Below are positions 21,036-27,167 of a stretch of DNA of 31,062 bases, piece by piece. The DNA lies in IMG/VR virus record IMGVR_UViG_3300034073_000873, positions 1 through 31,062 of that record; one strand, written 5' to 3'. Within the stretch, counting starts at the first letter, position 1, and each line of letters begins with the position of its first letter. The notes below the pieces were generated by a model. The model did not search any database. It saw only the letters and a program-made list of their open reading frames with translations, and had not been told where the DNA came from. This stretch comes from a virus. A program made the position numbers and the translations under genes.

Positions 21036-21782
21036 TTAAATAATTTCTCCGTTTTCGTTTAATGTCATGTCCATATCAGCCAATTGATGGCAAAACAATT
21101 TGTATGCCTCCGCTTTGCATCCTGCTTTCCACAATTCAAAGTCATTATATTTGGGCCGTAATCGTTTCGATATTTCAACACGATCTGATTCGGGGCATTT
21201 CCAAATTTCGTATTGTACTAAATAATCATACAGGTGTGCCAATCCACCGGCTGTCCATTCGAATTTTTGCCCTGTTTGATCTGCCAATTTTATTCTTTTA
21301 ACGTATGAATTAACATTTGCAATGGCCAATGCTTTTAATTCATCATCCGTTGGAACCGGTTTAATAATTTCGGGTTCGGGCTTTTTTACATTCTTTGTTT
21401 CCTGCCTTGCATATTCGATGTATGCATTCATTATCCTGCCAAAGTATTCACATGAAAAATTCTCATAACATTTGCAATCAGTATTCAATTTCCCTGCAAC
21501 TGCCATTTCAAATGCAATGGCTATTTCTTCCGGTGTTTGGTTGCCATAATTTGATTTGATAAATGCTAACAAAACATATTTTTCTTCATCTGTCGGCATA
21601 TTTGATCCACGCAAACCAACCATAAGCATTGCCAAACGCAAAACCTGTTTTATTTCCTCATCTGTTCTATTTCTAATATTAATTGCACTTTGTGCTTTAA
21701 TAATTTGATTTGCAGATCCTTTAAAAATTTCTGAGGGCAGCCATCCTTGCGGCACTTGTTCCAAGTTTTGTTTCTGAATCAT
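21036..21782 (-). CDS. Putative replication accessory protein (partner of the initiator)
   Basis: 248 residues from the ATG at 21782 (MIQKQNLEQVPQGWLPSEIF). A longer frame begins at a TTG. The start lies 62 bases inside the end of the initiator gene, so the two are coupled. Residues about 35-130 form a helical domain (TDEEIKQVLRLAMLMVGLRG; EEIAIAFEMAVAGKLNTDCK; YFGRIMNAYIEYARQE), followed by a Pro/Glu linker KKPEPEIIKPVPTDDELKAL and a second helical region with FEWTAGGLAHLYDYLVQYEI. Gene pairs in this order in phages usually encode an initiator and a helicase loader. No Walker motif is present, so an ATP-dependent loader is unlikely. Function is inferred. Confidence 0.65.
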   Translation of the reverse strand: MIQKQNLEQVPQGWLPSEIFKGSANQIIKAQSAINIRNRTDEEIKQVLRLAMLMVGLRGSNMPTDEEKYVLLAFIKSNYGNQTPEEIAIAFEMAVAGKLNTDCKCYENFSCEYFGRIMNAYIEYARQETKNVKKPEPEIIKPVPTDDELKALAIANVNSYVKRIKLADQTGQKFEWTAGGLAHLYDYLVQYEIWKCPESDRVEISKRLRPKYNDFELWKAGCKAEAYKLFCHQLADMDMTLNENGEII

Positions 21783-22389
21783 TTTTGTTGAATTTATTTT
21801 TGTTTGCCATCCATGTGCTAATGCGTCTTTCAATATTAAAAAACTTTTGATCCTCCCATCTTAGTTTTCCATTTTTTTGATTTGATTCTGTCCAATATTC
21901 AAAGAATGATTCATATTGGTCACCTAATAAATATGAATGCGAATCAATAAAATTTCGAAAATCGTTTTTCTTATTTTCTATAATTGATTTAATAGATTCT
22001 TTATTAGTGGATTCTTGTTTAGTATTATTTGATGGTTTTCCTGATGTAGGAAATTCCTCCATAGGATTTCCTAATGTTAGGTTTTCCGCCGTAGGATTTC
22101 CGACCTTAGGATTCTCAAATAGGATATATTCAACTTCCCAAAACCCCTTTGAATTTTGATACCTTCTTCTTGCTAGGTATCCATTTTCTTCTAATTCTTG
22201 CAAAGATGATTTAACACTAGGCAAACCCTCCCTTAATAATCGGCTAATTTTTTCCGCACTAAATTCCCAATTTTCAGGTTTTGATTGAATAAAGGCATAC
22301 ATACCTTTTGATTTTAGAGAAATTAAATTGTCATTCAATAACTCATTTGGCACCGTTGCGTACCTGCTTGCAATTTTTAATTTTGCCAT
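21721..22389 (-). CDS. Replication initiator (winged-helix replisome organiser, lambda O-like role)
   Basis: 222 residues. Residues 1-100 form a winged helix: RYATVPNELLNDNLISLKSK, GMYAFIQSKPENWEFSAEKI, then REGLPSVKSSLQELEENGYL and ARRRYQNSKGFWEVEYILFE, the standard N-terminus of phage replication initiators. Residues about 95-130 are a repetitive linker (NPKVGNPTAENLTLGNP). The C-terminal part contains FFEYWTESNQKNGKLRWEDQ and RRISTWM, typical of replisome organisers. The linker codons form about six iterons at 22033-22126. Origins inside the initiator gene are known in lambda (O) and many phages. A structured leader with a terminator lies directly before the ATG. Confidence 0.85.
   Translation of the reverse strand: MAKLKIASRYATVPNELLNDNLISLKSKGMYAFIQSKPENWEFSAEKISRLLREGLPSVKSSLQELEENGYLARRRYQNSKGFWEVEYILFENPKVGNPTAENLTLGNPMEEFPTSGKPSNNTKQESTNKESIKSIIENKKNDFRNFIDSHSYLLGDQYESFFEYWTESNQKNGKLRWEDQKFFNIERRISTWMANKNKFNKNDSETKLGTSAARMAALRNF
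22033..22126. repeat. Iteron array, candidate replication origin
   Basis: On the plus strand the motif TAGG-(A/T)-TTTCC or a close variant starts at 22047, 22062, 22078, 22092, 22107 and 22120, with a seventh weaker TGGTTTTCC at 22033. Spacing is 13 to 16 bases, about 15 on average. Two copies are identical (TAGGATTTCC). The array lies within the linker-coding part of the initiator gene. Confidence 0.7.
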
Positions 22390-22395
22390 TTTGAA

Positions 22396-22434
22396 AATAA
22401 AAAAGCCGGCTGTGTGAGAGAACAGACCGGCTTT
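22396..22434 (-). terminator. Terminator hairpin in the leader of the initiator gene
   Basis: On the minus strand AAAGCCGG (22434-22427) pairs with CCGGCTTT (22409-22402), and after a bulge CTGT pairs with ACAG, closing an 8-base loop TCTCTCAC. A run of six T follows. It ends seven bases before the initiator ATG, so readthrough is needed to express replication genes from upstream. Confidence 0.85.
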
Positions 22435-22487
22435 GTGGTTTTTAAACCCAATTAATCACCGAAAGACTCTCACCCCTTTCGCTGATT
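22399..22487 (-). ncRNA. Candidate structured leader/sRNA with complementary loops
   Basis: Between a TATATTTG promoter element and the terminator lies a transcript of about 90 bases. It opens with a hairpin: ATCA-G-CGAAAG (22486-22476) pairs with CTTTCG-G-TGAT (22465-22455), with loop GGGTGAGAGT. The terminator loop is TCTCTCAC. GTGAGAG of the first loop is complementary to CTCTCAC of the second, so a 7-bp kissing interaction is possible. A single-stranded linker of about 20 bases joins them. It may be an attenuator of the initiator gene, a free small RNA, or both. Confidence 0.6.
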
Positions 22488-22493
22488 ACATTA

Positions 22494-22501
22494 CAAATAT
22501 A
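22494..22501 (-). promoter_or_regulatory. -7 element TATATTTG of the leader RNA
   Basis: TATATTTG fits TAnnTTTG. A start about seven bases downstream would fall at about 22487, exactly at the base of the first leader hairpin. A TTG 27 bases upstream is too far for a standard -33 box, so the upstream element is weak or different. Confidence 0.5.
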
Positions 22502-22507
22502 ATGCTT

Positions 22508-22783
22508 TCACATTAATATCACACCCTTCAACGGCTTAAATTTAAACAGGTTTCCATATTGTGGGTGTTCTAATACAAATTTTCTTGCGTAATGTGGTGC
22601 CATATTATTGTTCACCTTGAATGGATCATTGTTTGATCGGAATGAATATTCAAAACGCATTTGCTCAAAAATGTACTTTGAACCAATCTGTCTGCGACCT
22701 TCTTTTGCCATCCTGATTGCAATCATTTTGTACAACTCATAGATGTGCTTGTTGCTTTGGTCGTATTGCTGAAAATTTACCAT
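22508..22783 (-). CDS. Conserved phage hypothetical protein
   Basis: 91 residues with the pattern NKHIYELYKMIAIRMAKEGR, KYIFEQMRFEYSFRSNNDPF, KVNNNMAPHYARKFVLEHPQ. I recognise this arrangement (IYELF..A, I-x-E-x-(I/M)-R-(W/F)-E, K-(I/V)-NN-N-x-(A/T)-PxYAR) from many small phage and prophage proteins of unknown function. It is all-helical and basic. It precedes the leader RNA of the initiator gene and overlaps the end of a 53-codon frame upstream. Confidence 0.8.
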   Translation of the reverse strand: MVNFQQYDQSNKHIYELYKMIAIRMAKEGRRQIGSKYIFEQMRFEYSFRSNNDPFKVNNNMAPHYARKFVLEHPQYGNLFKFKPLKGVILM

Positions 22784-22898
22784 GATTATGTGATTTTGGG
22801 TGAATTAAATTCAATTTTGCGTAATTACATTGTAATTCCTTTGCGATATGCGACCAAACTTGATTGAACGTATATCCTAACTCATTTGTTTTTGCCAT
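22737..22898 (-). CDS. Possible 53-residue protein
   Basis: A short frame from ATG at 22898 to TGA at 22739-22737. It starts 17 bases inside the end of the preceding 36-codon frame and runs 47 bases into the next gene. The protein begins MAKTNELGYTFNQVWSHIAK, continues ELQCNYAKLNLIHPKSHNHG and ends basic (KFSAIRPKQQAHL). No family is recognised. It fills an otherwise empty stretch of about 200 bases, which supports it modestly. Confidence 0.4.
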   Translation of the reverse strand: MAKTNELGYTFNQVWSHIAKELQCNYAKLNLIHPKSHNHGKFSAIRPKQQAHL

Positions 22899-22992
22899 CT
22901 TTTACCATGTTTAAAATTGCCCCTAATATCGTAAAAAACATTTGGGCACAAGTCCAATAAAAAACCAAATTTATTTTGTCATCAATGCTCAT
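22882..22992 (-). CDS. 36-residue single-pass membrane protein
   Basis: The ATG (22992-22990) overlaps the TGA of the upstream gene as ATGA, good evidence of translational coupling. The protein starts MSIDDKINLVFYWTCAQMFF and continues with a hydrophobic part TILGAILNMV before a basic end KDGKNK, so residues about 9-29 form one membrane helix. Function unknown. Confidence 0.5.
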   Translation of the reverse strand: MSIDDKINLVFYWTCAQMFFTILGAILNMVKDGKNK

Positions 22993-23411
22993 TTTAAATA
23001 GGGGTTTTTGGTTGTCATATATTTCCAACATTGGTGATCTCCTTCAATCATGTTTGGACTTGCAATATAAGGGCCATCAGTTTCATTAATATCATATTCT
23101 AAAAACATTGAAACCCCCCAATTAAAATCATCATCATCTCTAACCCAAACAACATCACCACGTTGTGGCAAAATTTCCGGTCTTTCTTGTGAAAATCCAT
23201 CTAATTGGTATTGATTAAATGATAAAGTAGGTTTAAAGGAATTTCTATTTTGATTGTCATAAAGTGATCCATCTTCACAATAATAAACAATCGTTCCTGT
23301 ATCAAATAAAACTTCAAAATATCTACTTAAATTATTTAAGTTCTTAATTTCACCCCATCCTAACATGGCATCATATACCCTGTCGCCTTTTTTAAATATT
23401 GTATCCATCAT
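22989..23411 (-). CDS. Hypothetical protein with two small beta domains
   Basis: 140 residues starting MMDTIFKKGDRVYDAMLGWG. The opening KGDRVYDAMLGWGEIKNL and the later QRGDVVWVRDDDDFNWGVSM look like two SH3/Tudor-type strands, each beginning with a GD-x-V turn. FEVLFDTGTIVYYCEDGSLY lies between. It ends with DGPYIASPNMIEGDHQCWKY. I associate such GD-x-V-x(2)-(R/D)D repeats with small Bacteroidota phage proteins of unknown role. ATGA overlaps join it to the genes on both sides. Confidence 0.75.
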   Translation of the reverse strand: MMDTIFKKGDRVYDAMLGWGEIKNLNNLSRYFEVLFDTGTIVYYCEDGSLYDNQNRNSFKPTLSFNQYQLDGFSQERPEILPQRGDVVWVRDDDDFNWGVSMFLEYDINETDGPYIASPNMIEGDHQCWKYMTTKNPYLK

Positions 23412-23677
23412 TTCTTTACATATCTAATTATTGACATAATAGGTATTCCAATCAATCTGCGTTCCGGATCGGGATGTTTAAAAAACAATGTCCGATTCCC
23501 ATCTGTTGCGTGATCCAATGTGGATTTCAAAAATAAAACCTGATTCCCCAATCGGTATTCAAGTTCATACACGGCCCCAATTTCGACATCTCTGTGCTTT
23601 AAATTTGCCGTTGCAACGGAATATATTGCCTTCAATTCTCCGTGCCTTGTGGTGTAACTATCAACGATTTTTCTCAT
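23408..23677 (-). CDS. Small beta-rich hypothetical protein
   Basis: 89 residues from the ATG at 23677 (MRKIVDSYTTRHGELKAIYS). The open frame extends to 23683 only by a TTG codon. It contains HRDVEIGAVYELEYRLGNQV and LFLKSTLDHATDGNRTLFFK, alternating beta strands without a recognised motif. It starts two bases after the SSB-like gene ends and is coupled to the next gene by ATGA. It probably accompanies DNA metabolism genes. Confidence 0.7.
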   Translation of the reverse strand: MRKIVDSYTTRHGELKAIYSVATANLKHRDVEIGAVYELEYRLGNQVLFLKSTLDHATDGNRTLFFKHPDPERRLIGIPIMSIIRYVKK

Positions 23678-23679
23678 GA

Positions 23680-23991
23680 TCAAAATGGTAACTCGCTTGA
23701 TTCATCAATTGGATTAACTTCACTTTGGATAGGCTGTGCCGGTGCTGATTGTGCCGGTTGATCCAAAATTTTCAACAATTTAAAATTCCCGATAATTGGC
23801 AAATTTACTCCTGCCTCACGTTCTTCCTTTGTCGTGTTCTGCTTTACGAATCCATTGTTTTGATATTGATCAGGTGTATCTGTCAAAACACCTGTGATGT
23901 CCAAATATCTAGCCCCTGTTTTTTGGCTGTGAAAAACTCTGTTTTCATCGATTTTTGAAAGGTCAATTTTAATGCTTACTAAACGTGCCAT
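23680..23991 (-). CDS. Small SSB-like protein (acidic C-terminal tip)
   Basis: 103 residues. The N-terminal 75 residues are a compact beta domain (MARLVSIKIDLSKIDENRVF, YLDITGVLTDTPDQYQNNGF, LPIIGNFKLLKIL). A flexible linker PAQSAPAQPIQSEVNP follows, then the acidic-hydrophobic tip IDESSELPF. A disordered linker ending in D/E residues and PF is the hallmark by which single-stranded DNA-binding proteins recruit partners. It lies two genes after the ERF protein and before replication genes, the place expected for a phage SSB. The core does not show the classic bacterial SSB motifs, so it may be a divergent OB fold. Confidence 0.65.
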   Translation of the reverse strand: MARLVSIKIDLSKIDENRVFHSQKTGARYLDITGVLTDTPDQYQNNGFVKQNTTKEEREAGVNLPIIGNFKLLKILDQPAQSAPAQPIQSEVNPIDESSELPF

Positions 23992-24011
23992 TTGTTATTT
24001 ATTTAGATTGT

Positions 24012-24476
24012 TTATTTAATTACTTTTTTGATTGTGGTTGTGGATGTCTTTGATGGTGGATAAAAATCCATCAATTCGCCTGTTTCCTCATCCAATGTGG
24101 AAGTCTTTGATTTCAATGCTTTGCAGAATGCCTCCACCTCTTTTTGTTTCTCTTTTAGTCGATCAATTTCAAATTGCAACTTGCACCATGTTTCGGTTTC
24201 TGAATAATCGTATTTGGGTGCTGCCTCCATTTCTGAAAAGTCCACACCAAATGCTGATAATTTGCCATCCTTATGTTTGCGTAAATCAGCAAATAAATGC
24301 TCTTTAAGGTGTTTGTCCATTTCGGCTGATAATAACGTGAATTTTGCCAATTGTGCCGCCAATTTCACGGTATCTATTGCATCTGCGTTGGCCATAAATG
24401 ATTCAGCCATTTGTGCAATCTCTTTTTTGCTTAAATCTAGGATTTGGCCATCAACGGCCATCAATTCGTTTTTCAT
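24012..24476 (-). CDS. Helical hypothetical protein of the recombination module
   Basis: 154 residues starting MKNELMAVDGQILDLSKKEI. Almost entirely helical: AQMAESFMANADAIDTVKLA, AQLAKFTLLSAEMDKHLKEH, then a short beta region KLSAFGVDFSEMEAAPKYDY, and another coiled coil LQFEIDRLKEKQKEVEAFCK. It ends SKTSTTTIKKVIK. It lies 11 bases after the ERF gene and before the SSB-like gene. Coiled-coil genes at this place include Gam-like nuclease inhibitors and ERF accessory factors. I cannot assign one from the sequence. Confidence 0.7.
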   Translation of the reverse strand: MKNELMAVDGQILDLSKKEIAQMAESFMANADAIDTVKLAAQLAKFTLLSAEMDKHLKEHLFADLRKHKDGKLSAFGVDFSEMEAAPKYDYSETETWCKLQFEIDRLKEKQKEVEAFCKALKSKTSTLDEETGELMDFYPPSKTSTTTIKKVIK

Positions 24477-24487
24477 AGGTTATTTGA

Positions 24488-25099
24488 TTATTTGGTTGAT
24501 AATTCTGCTTTTCTGTGGTTTATTAATTGTATAATTTCTTTGTTTGCTTGTGCCTCATCGGTTAATTCATCCCACAACTCTTTTAATTGCTCAACATTTT
24601 GCATTTCTTTCACCTTTTTTATTAATGATGCAAATTGAATGTCAAAATTTGATGGTTCCGGCATTCCTGTTTTGGCCTGTGGCTTTGATTCCTGCGATTT
24701 GCCTTGATCATTTGTTGCATCTGAATCCTTTGTATCATCAATAGCAAATAATCCGTTTAATGCGTACTTTCTTGCGTAACTAGATGCGGCCCCTGTAATC
24801 TGCGATCCATCCATTCCCTTTTTGGTTTCTTCTTCACGTGCCAATCCAATTGAACTAAATATTTCTCTACCATTTGTCAATTCTGCAACCGATTTGATGT
24901 ACCAACGGCCATCAGCAAATATTAAATCATCTGTCAATGTAATTGAAAATCCCATTGGATTCACAACTTTTTTGACTGCCTCCAAAATGTCTTCGGCTGA
25001 TCTGTAATGATATTTACCAAATGAATTGAATTGCCCTTTGGGTGCTTTTAATTTTGCCTGTATTTCGGCTAATGGATTACTTGATTTTTCCTGATTCAT
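24488..25099 (-). CDS. erf: ERF superfamily single-strand annealing protein
   Basis: 203 residues. The N-terminal domain has LAEIQAKLKAPKGQFNSFGK, YHYRSAEDILEAVKKVVNPM, then the hallmark DGSQITGAASSYARKYALNG (97-116) followed by LFAIDDTKDSDA. These are the signature positions of P22 Erf and its relatives, which anneal homologous single strands in phage recombination and circularisation. The last 60 residues are a helical tail (FASLIKKVKEMQNVEQLKEL). The start is ATG at 25099. It overlaps the upstream small gene by 23 bases. Partners are probably the SSB-like protein and the helical protein downstream. Confidence 0.92.
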   Translation of the reverse strand: MNQEKSSNPLAEIQAKLKAPKGQFNSFGKYHYRSAEDILEAVKKVVNPMGFSITLTDDLIFADGRWYIKSVAELTNGREIFSSIGLAREEETKKGMDGSQITGAASSYARKYALNGLFAIDDTKDSDATNDQGKSQESKPQAKTGMPEPSNFDIQFASLIKKVKEMQNVEQLKELWDELTDEAQANKEIIQLINHRKAELSTK

Positions 25100-25283
25100 C
25101 GTATAATTGTTTTGAAATTCGGTTGATTGATTCCCACATTAGTGGATAGTTTAATTTTCTTGAAATGGCCATTTGCACATTGTGCGATTCCCATTTGTCT
25201 TTGCGTGGTGGCTGAATTCCTCTATTGTTTAAATCCTCAGCCACCAACCTGTGCAATTCACCTGCGTTAATTTTAACCCTCAT
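25077..25283 (-). CDS. Small basic hypothetical protein
   Basis: 68 residues: MRVKINAGELHRLVAEDLNN, then RGIQPPRKDKWESHNVQMAI and SRKLNYPLMWESINRISKQL. Helical and basic, perhaps nucleic-acid binding, no known family. Its end overlaps the ERF gene by 23 bases and its start overlaps the upstream gene by 11. Confidence 0.65.
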   Translation of the reverse strand: MRVKINAGELHRLVAEDLNNRGIQPPRKDKWESHNVQMAISRKLNYPLMWESINRISKQLYDESGKIK

Positions 25284-25479
25284 ATCTTTTCTCTAAATTC
25301 TTTTTATATTTCTGTTCCAACATATCCTGCATGGAATCAAATTCCTCCATGCCGATTTCTTTGCCACCATTATTGGTCAATTCGTTTTGGATAAATTTTC
25401 CAAGTTCATCCGTGCTGTCGAATGATTTGGTCACGGTGTAATATCCTGCGTGATCTTTGAATGTGATTTTATAAACCAT
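25273..25479 (-). CDS. Small hypothetical protein
   Basis: 68 residues from the ATG at 25479 (MVYKITFKDHAGYYTVTKSF). An upstream ATG at 25527 in the same frame would add 16 residues but overlaps the better-supported membrane ORF, so the shorter form is preferred. The protein has a beta-hairpin start followed by an acidic helix (DSTDELGKFIQNELTNNGGK; FDSMQDMLEQKYKKNLEKRY). No family recognised. Confidence 0.6.
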   Translation of the reverse strand: MVYKITFKDHAGYYTVTKSFDSTDELGKFIQNELTNNGGKEIGMEEFDSMQDMLEQKYKKNLEKRYEG

Positions 25480-25490
25480 TGCCGTAGTGA

Positions 25491-25601
25491 TTAAATGTTT
25501 CCAACTATGTACATGATTTTCACACATATTGCAACGGCTGTTAAAACGATAACTAAACCTGCAATGTCATTTTTGTCGATTGTTTTTAATAGATTCCACA
25601 T
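25491..25601 (-). CDS. 36-residue membrane protein
   Basis: A frame from ATG at 25601 to TAA at 25493-25491: MWNLLKTIDKNDIAGLVIVL followed by TAVAICVKIMYIVGNI. Residues about 12-34 are one hydrophobic helix. It fills the gap between two early genes and ends 11 bases before the next ATG. The length and topology resemble the 36-residue protein at 22882-22992, but the sequences are not clearly related. Confidence 0.5.
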   Translation of the reverse strand: MWNLLKTIDKNDIAGLVIVLTAVAICVKIMYIVGNI

Positions 25602-25646
25602 ATTGTTGTTGTTTAAAAGATTGCCAGGAATCCGCCCGGCTCGGTG

Positions 25647-25790
25647 TTATTTTTTTAAAAAAATTTTTACTAATTGGTTGCAATAATTTGAATCTTTGCA
25701 AATTTCTGTTTGCGTTATTGATTCGATGTATTTTGATAATTGATTTTTTGTCATCAATTCAATTTGCGATATTTTGATTTTAGTTACCAT
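25647..25790 (-). CDS. Small hypothetical protein
   Basis: 47 residues from the ATG at 25790, which overlaps the TAA of the upstream gene by 11 bases. The protein reads MVTKIKISQIELMTKNQLSK, then YIESITQTEICKDSNYCNQL and a basic end VKIFLKK. Mostly helical. The longer open frame to 25850 uses a TTG start and is not preferred. Confidence 0.5.
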   Translation of the reverse strand: MVTKIKISQIELMTKNQLSKYIESITQTEICKDSNYCNQLVKIFLKK

Positions 25791-25944
25791 ATCCATCAGG
25801 TGTTGCATCTGTGATTTTATAAGAATAATTTTTAGAATAATTAGATGCAATGTTCTTATAATTTGAATTCCAACGATCAGCCATGATTTGCAAATGTGCA
25901 GGTAATTGAATTTTGTTTTGCGTTTTGTTATTTGTCTTTTTCAT
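25780..25944 (-). CDS. First early gene, small Asn/Lys-rich protein
   Basis: 54 residues from the ATG at 25944 (MKKTNNKTQNKIQLPAHLQI). The frame continues upstream only through a TTG inside the promoter. It is rich in Asn, Lys and Ser (MADRWNSNYKNIASNYSKNY) and ends DATPDGYGN. It is the first gene after the best promoter in the genome, with a leader of about 15 bases. Unknown function. Immediate-early position suggests host takeover or regulation. Confidence 0.6.
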   Translation of the reverse strand: MKKTNNKTQNKIQLPAHLQIMADRWNSNYKNIASNYSKNYSYKITDATPDGYGN

Positions 25945-25964
25945 ATTGTTGTTGTTTGTTGATG

Positions 25965-25995
25965 TAAAGGTACAACCATTTTTAACAATTGCAAA
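25965..25995 (-). promoter_or_regulatory. Early promoter, Bacteroidota type
   Basis: TTTG (25995-25992), exactly 19 bases, then TACCTTTA (25972-25965), one base off TAnnTTTG. This is the spacing known for the primary sigma factor of Bacteroides and Flavobacterium. It drives the string of early genes from 25944 downward and lies after the 26046-26090 terminator. Confidence 0.7.
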
Positions 25996-26045
25996 CAATT
26001 TCAAACAAAAAATATCAAAAAAAATATTAATTATTTATTTAACGG

Positions 26046-26090
26046 TCATAAAAAAGGGCAAATCCATCAGAAATGCCCTTTTTGCTCAAC
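26046..26090 (-). terminator. Intrinsic terminator after the metallophosphoesterase gene
   Basis: AAAAAGGGCA (26083-26074) pairs with TGCCCTTTTT (26060-26051) with a 13-base loop; T-rich on both sides, so it may work in both directions. It separates the metallophosphoesterase unit from the early operon. Confidence 0.85.
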
Positions 26091-26128
26091 AACTATATGA
26101 ATCAAAACCTTAATCTTTCAATGCAATA

Positions 26129-27112
26129 TTACACAATTTTTCCATCTTTTATCATAATGTTTTCAACCTTTGATTTGCCATCTGTGATCGTTACAACCGC
26201 AAAACCGTTATTGTGCTGTGCAAATGGGTAATATTTAGGCGATAATTGTGTCAAACATCCTGTGGAATATGTATGGATATATCGTTTAAATCCATCCTTT
26301 TTGATTGTGTTTGTGGTTCTGTGAACGTGACCAATCAACGTATTACAGAACGTTTTGTTGAACGTGCTTTGCGATGGGTTCATTCCACCTGCCATCAATT
26401 CGTGTCCGTGACATACCAACAAATCACCCATTTCCATGCCCTGCCAATCAGGAACAAATTTGATGTCTAATACATCCATCCGAAAAAACTTATCAAATTG
26501 CATTTCGTGCAATTGGGCAAATTCCTCTGCCTGTTCATTCAAATATCGTTGATACCTGTTTTCGTGGTTCCCTGCCTTGAAATAAATCGGAATTGTTGGG
26601 AATATACCACGCAAGGTTTGCAAAAAATTACGGCACATGTCTATTTCCTTTGGAAAATCCCTCAAATCCTTTTCCTTTTCGTGCCGGCTGATGCTGTAAA
26701 AATCAAATGTGTCGCCATTTAGATACAGGCAATCAATGTTTCTTTCTTTTAACTCCTTAATGGCACACACCACGGCTTCAACTGAATGGAACGGAACGTG
26801 TATGTCGGACAATACACCAATGACCTTTAAATGATCCGGCAATCGGTCTGATGTGTATTCCTTCCCAATGGATGTTTCAATACCGAAATTCTCTAATTCA
26901 AAAAATGTCGTGGATTCAATCTGTGCCTTTGGTAAATTTTTCAATTGTGCCTCATTACGTTCACGGATCAAAATATTGTGCTTTCTCATTGTTTTACGCA
27001 ACAATTCAGCGGTTTGGTATCCGTAGGTTTGGTAATAGGTTTCTGAAAAGGTTTTTAAGTTTAATGGCGATGAATAAAAATGATCTCTGATTTGATCGTG
27101 TTTTAGTCCCAT
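26129..27112 (-). CDS. Calcineurin-like metallophosphoesterase with N-terminal HTH-like region
   Basis: 327 residues from the ATG at 27112 (MGLKHDQIRDHFYSSPLNLK). The longer frame begins at a TTG inside the promoter. All five metallophosphoesterase motifs are present: SDIHVPFH (Asp103, His105), NGDTFDF (Asp134), GNHENR (Asn182, His183), CHGHE (His235) and GHVH (His262, His264). The first 50 residues look like a helix-turn-helix (LKTFSETYYQTYGYQTAELL). Phage members of this fold include DNA exonuclease-like and nucleotide phosphatases; the substrate cannot be read from sequence. It stands alone between two terminators with its own dyad promoter. Confidence 0.88.
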   Translation of the reverse strand: MGLKHDQIRDHFYSSPLNLKTFSETYYQTYGYQTAELLRKTMRKHNILIRERNEAQLKNLPKAQIESTTFFELENFGIETSIGKEYTSDRLPDHLKVIGVLSDIHVPFHSVEAVVCAIKELKERNIDCLYLNGDTFDFYSISRHEKEKDLRDFPKEIDMCRNFLQTLRGIFPTIPIYFKAGNHENRYQRYLNEQAEEFAQLHEMQFDKFFRMDVLDIKFVPDWQGMEMGDLLVCHGHELMAGGMNPSQSTFNKTFCNTLIGHVHRTTNTIKKDGFKRYIHTYSTGCLTQLSPKYYPFAQHNNGFAVVTITDGKSKVENIMIKDGKIV

Positions 27113-27126
27113 GAATAGTTTTTTTT

Positions 27127-27158
27127 CAAAATTAGTCAATTAACTAATTAGCAAAACC
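27127..27158 (-). promoter_or_regulatory. Promoter with dyad operator AATTAG-N8-CTAATT (copy B)
   Basis: TAATTTTG (27134-27127) lies 14 bases before the metallophosphoesterase ATG, inside a perfect dyad AATTAG-N8-CTAATT. It shares CAAAATTAGTCAA, CTAATTAG and AAAACC in order with the element before the prohead protease gene (plus-strand wording). Confidence 0.65.
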
Positions 27159-27167
27159 GACAAATAA

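Noticed and set aside
22021-22126. Iterons as a CRISPR array
   Set aside because: Units of about 10 bases at 15-bp spacing inside a coding gene do not fit repeats and spacers; no cas gene is present.
24012-24476. Gam-like host nuclease inhibitor
   Set aside because: Coiled-coil content and position alone are not specific; no Gam motif could be recognised, so it is left as hypothetical.
25970-26004. Longer start at 26004 for the first early gene
   Set aside because: It uses a TTG codon and lies upstream of the -7 box, so the start would not be in the transcript. The same reasoning removed TTG starts at 2919, 7941, 10747, 12687, 17841, 19384, 21833, 25850 and 27139.
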